Shown: positions 63,288 through 64,000 of the stretch, one piece after another
Layout: each line of letters starts with the position of its first letter
Numbering within the stretch: the stretch's first letter is position 1
Made by a program: the position numbers and the translations under genes
Notes under the pieces: model-generated
The model's database searches: none
Told to the model about the DNA's origin: nothing
The model's input: the letters and a program-made list of their open reading frames with translations, nothing else
Assembly (NCBI RefSeq): GCF_003063245.1
Contig: NZ_MUXE01000003.1
Location: 1-64,000, forward strand
Origin: Arcobacter caeni
GTDB lineage: Bacteria > Campylobacterota > Campylobacteria > Campylobacterales > Arcobacteraceae
Reading direction: 5' to 3'
DNA length: 64,000 nt

Positions 63288-64000
63288 TTATAAACCTTGG
63301 ATTATAGGTGAAAATGCTTTTGTAGAAAGAGTTACTTTTTGCCCTATTTCTAGATTTAATACTTCATCTTTACTAATAACAACTTCAACTAATTGTTGAC
63401 CAATTGAAACTATTGCTACATAAATTACATCAACTTTTACTATATCTAAAAGCTCACCTTCAAATGAAAATTTTTGGCTACCTTTTGTTTTTAAAAGTAT
63501 ATGTTTAGGAATTCCATCATTTATTATTTGTCCATAATTTAAAACTACTATACGATTTGCTAAACGATAAATTTCACTTGAATCATGACTTACCATGATT
63601 GTGGTTGTTCCAAATTCTTTATGTAAAGTTAGGATTTCATTTTGAAGTTTTGTTCTCATATCTGGATCAAGTGCAGATAGCGGTTCATCTAATAATAATA
63701 TTTTTGGTCTATTCATTAAAGCTCGACATAAACTAATTCTTTGTTTTTGTCCACCACTTAATGTTTGTGGGAATCTATTTTTTAATTCTTCTAATTCTGT
63801 CATTTTTAGTAAATAATTAGCTAATTCTTTATCTTTATTTACATATAAAAGATTGTCAAGCACTGAAAAATTTGGAAATAAAGCATAATCTTGAAATACA
63901 AAACCAATATCTCTTTTTTGTGGAGCTAAAGAGAATTTATTATTTAACCAAATATCATTATCAATATTTATAGTTCCACTTGCTTCTTCCAGACCTGCTA
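63288..64000 (-). CDS. modC: Molybdate-type ABC transporter ATP-binding protein, 5' end beyond the window
   Basis: The gene enters from the window edge and its reading frame stays open to 64000; Walker A is outside. Visible parts are the Q-loop VFQDYALFPNFSVLDNLL, the signature LSGGQKQRISLCRALMNRP, Walker B KILLLDEPLSALD and the H-loop MVSHDSSE. A TOBE-like C-terminal domain with KDEVLNLEIGQKVTLSTKAF may bind oxyanion. This order is that of ModC/WtpC/CysA-type ATPases; the operon context favours molybdate or tungstate. A shorter reading from 63863 would leave out the Q-loop and is wrong. Confidence 0.9.
   Translation of the reverse strand, partial: AGLEEASGTINIDNDIWLNNKFSLAPQKRDIGFVFQDYALFPNFSVLDNLLYVNKDKELANYLLKMTELEELKNRFPQTLSGGQKQRISLCRALMNRPKILLLDEPLSALDPDMRTKLQNEILTLHKEFGTTTIMVSHDSSEIYRLANRIVVLNYGQIINDGIPKHILLKTKGSQKFSFEGELLDIVKVDVIYVAIVSIGQQLVEVVISKDEVLNLEIGQKVTLSTKAFSPIIQGL

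Overview
The window is a strongly AT-rich stretch of a Campylobacterota (Epsilonproteobacteria) chromosome, most likely from the Arcobacter/Aliarcobacter group. This rests on protein content, on the order ruvC - dnaA - dnaN - gyrB with TTCAC-core DnaA boxes on both sides of dnaA, on promoters recognisable mainly by their -10 box, and on frequent TTG/GTG starts preceded by good ribosome-binding sites. I could not run a database search, so the genus is an inference. The chromosomal replication origin lies at about 52.3-54.0 kb.

Layout. 0-0.13 kb: right end of an IS256-family insertion sequence. 0.14-1.5 kb: an unknown small protein and a double-domain hemerythrin. 1.5-7.5 kb: a complete tripartite RND efflux operon with a small trailing gene. 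7.5-9.0 kb: an AEC-family permease and a Phd/RelE-type toxin-antitoxin pair with a textbook promoter, followed by a long imperfect palindromic repeat. 9.2-11.6 kb (minus): DUF2971 protein, HI0933-type flavoprotein, cupin. 11.7-18.9 kb: a sulfur assimilation operon (metY, CymR-like Rrf2 regulator, cysK, DUF2061, cysH, cysD, cysN, and a sulfite-reductase-like protein that lacks the catalytic C-terminal half). 18.9-22.9 kb: dgt, a class V aminotransferase, and a membrane metallophosphoesterase.

23-35.8 kb is the most unusual part. Two gene blocks facing each other, separated by one chemotaxis receptor, encode a predicted peptide or amide-bond forming system. The plus block has transglutaminase-DUF2126, a circularly permuted ATP-grasp fused to alpha-E, and a second transglutaminase. 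The minus block has a separate circularly permuted ATP-grasp, a separate alpha-E protein, and two aspartoacylase/succinylglutamate desuccinylase paralogues, one of which has lost its metal and substrate ligands. No product is known for such clusters, so this is the best candidate for an undescribed system.

35.9-40.6 kb: bipA, then an outer-membrane lipid remodelling set (EptA-like, LpxE-like PAP2 phosphatase, DgkA). 40.7-44.9 kb: a c-type cytochrome operon (SHP/DUF1924, diheme cytochrome, cytochrome b fused to a second diheme domain, CpxP/Spy-like protein) ending in its own two-component system. 45-46.5 kb: yedE-yedF sulfur transport. 46.6-52.3 kb: HD-GYP protein, ThyX with a shortened signature, glutaminase, UPF0126 channel, a secreted thioredoxin-fold-like protein, purN, ruvC. 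52.3-57.4 kb: bipartite oriC, dnaA, dnaN, gyrB. 57.5-60.2 kb: an LRV/Cys-rich small protein, queF, an HTH coiled-coil protein, the SRP RNA (minus strand), a DedA-like protein, and a molbindin behind a ModE-like operator. 60.3-64 kb (minus): a molybdate transport operon (ABC ATPase running off the window, a methyltransferase, modA, modB, modD).

No intergenic gap exceeds about 230 bases. I saw no tRNA, rRNA or CRISPR array.
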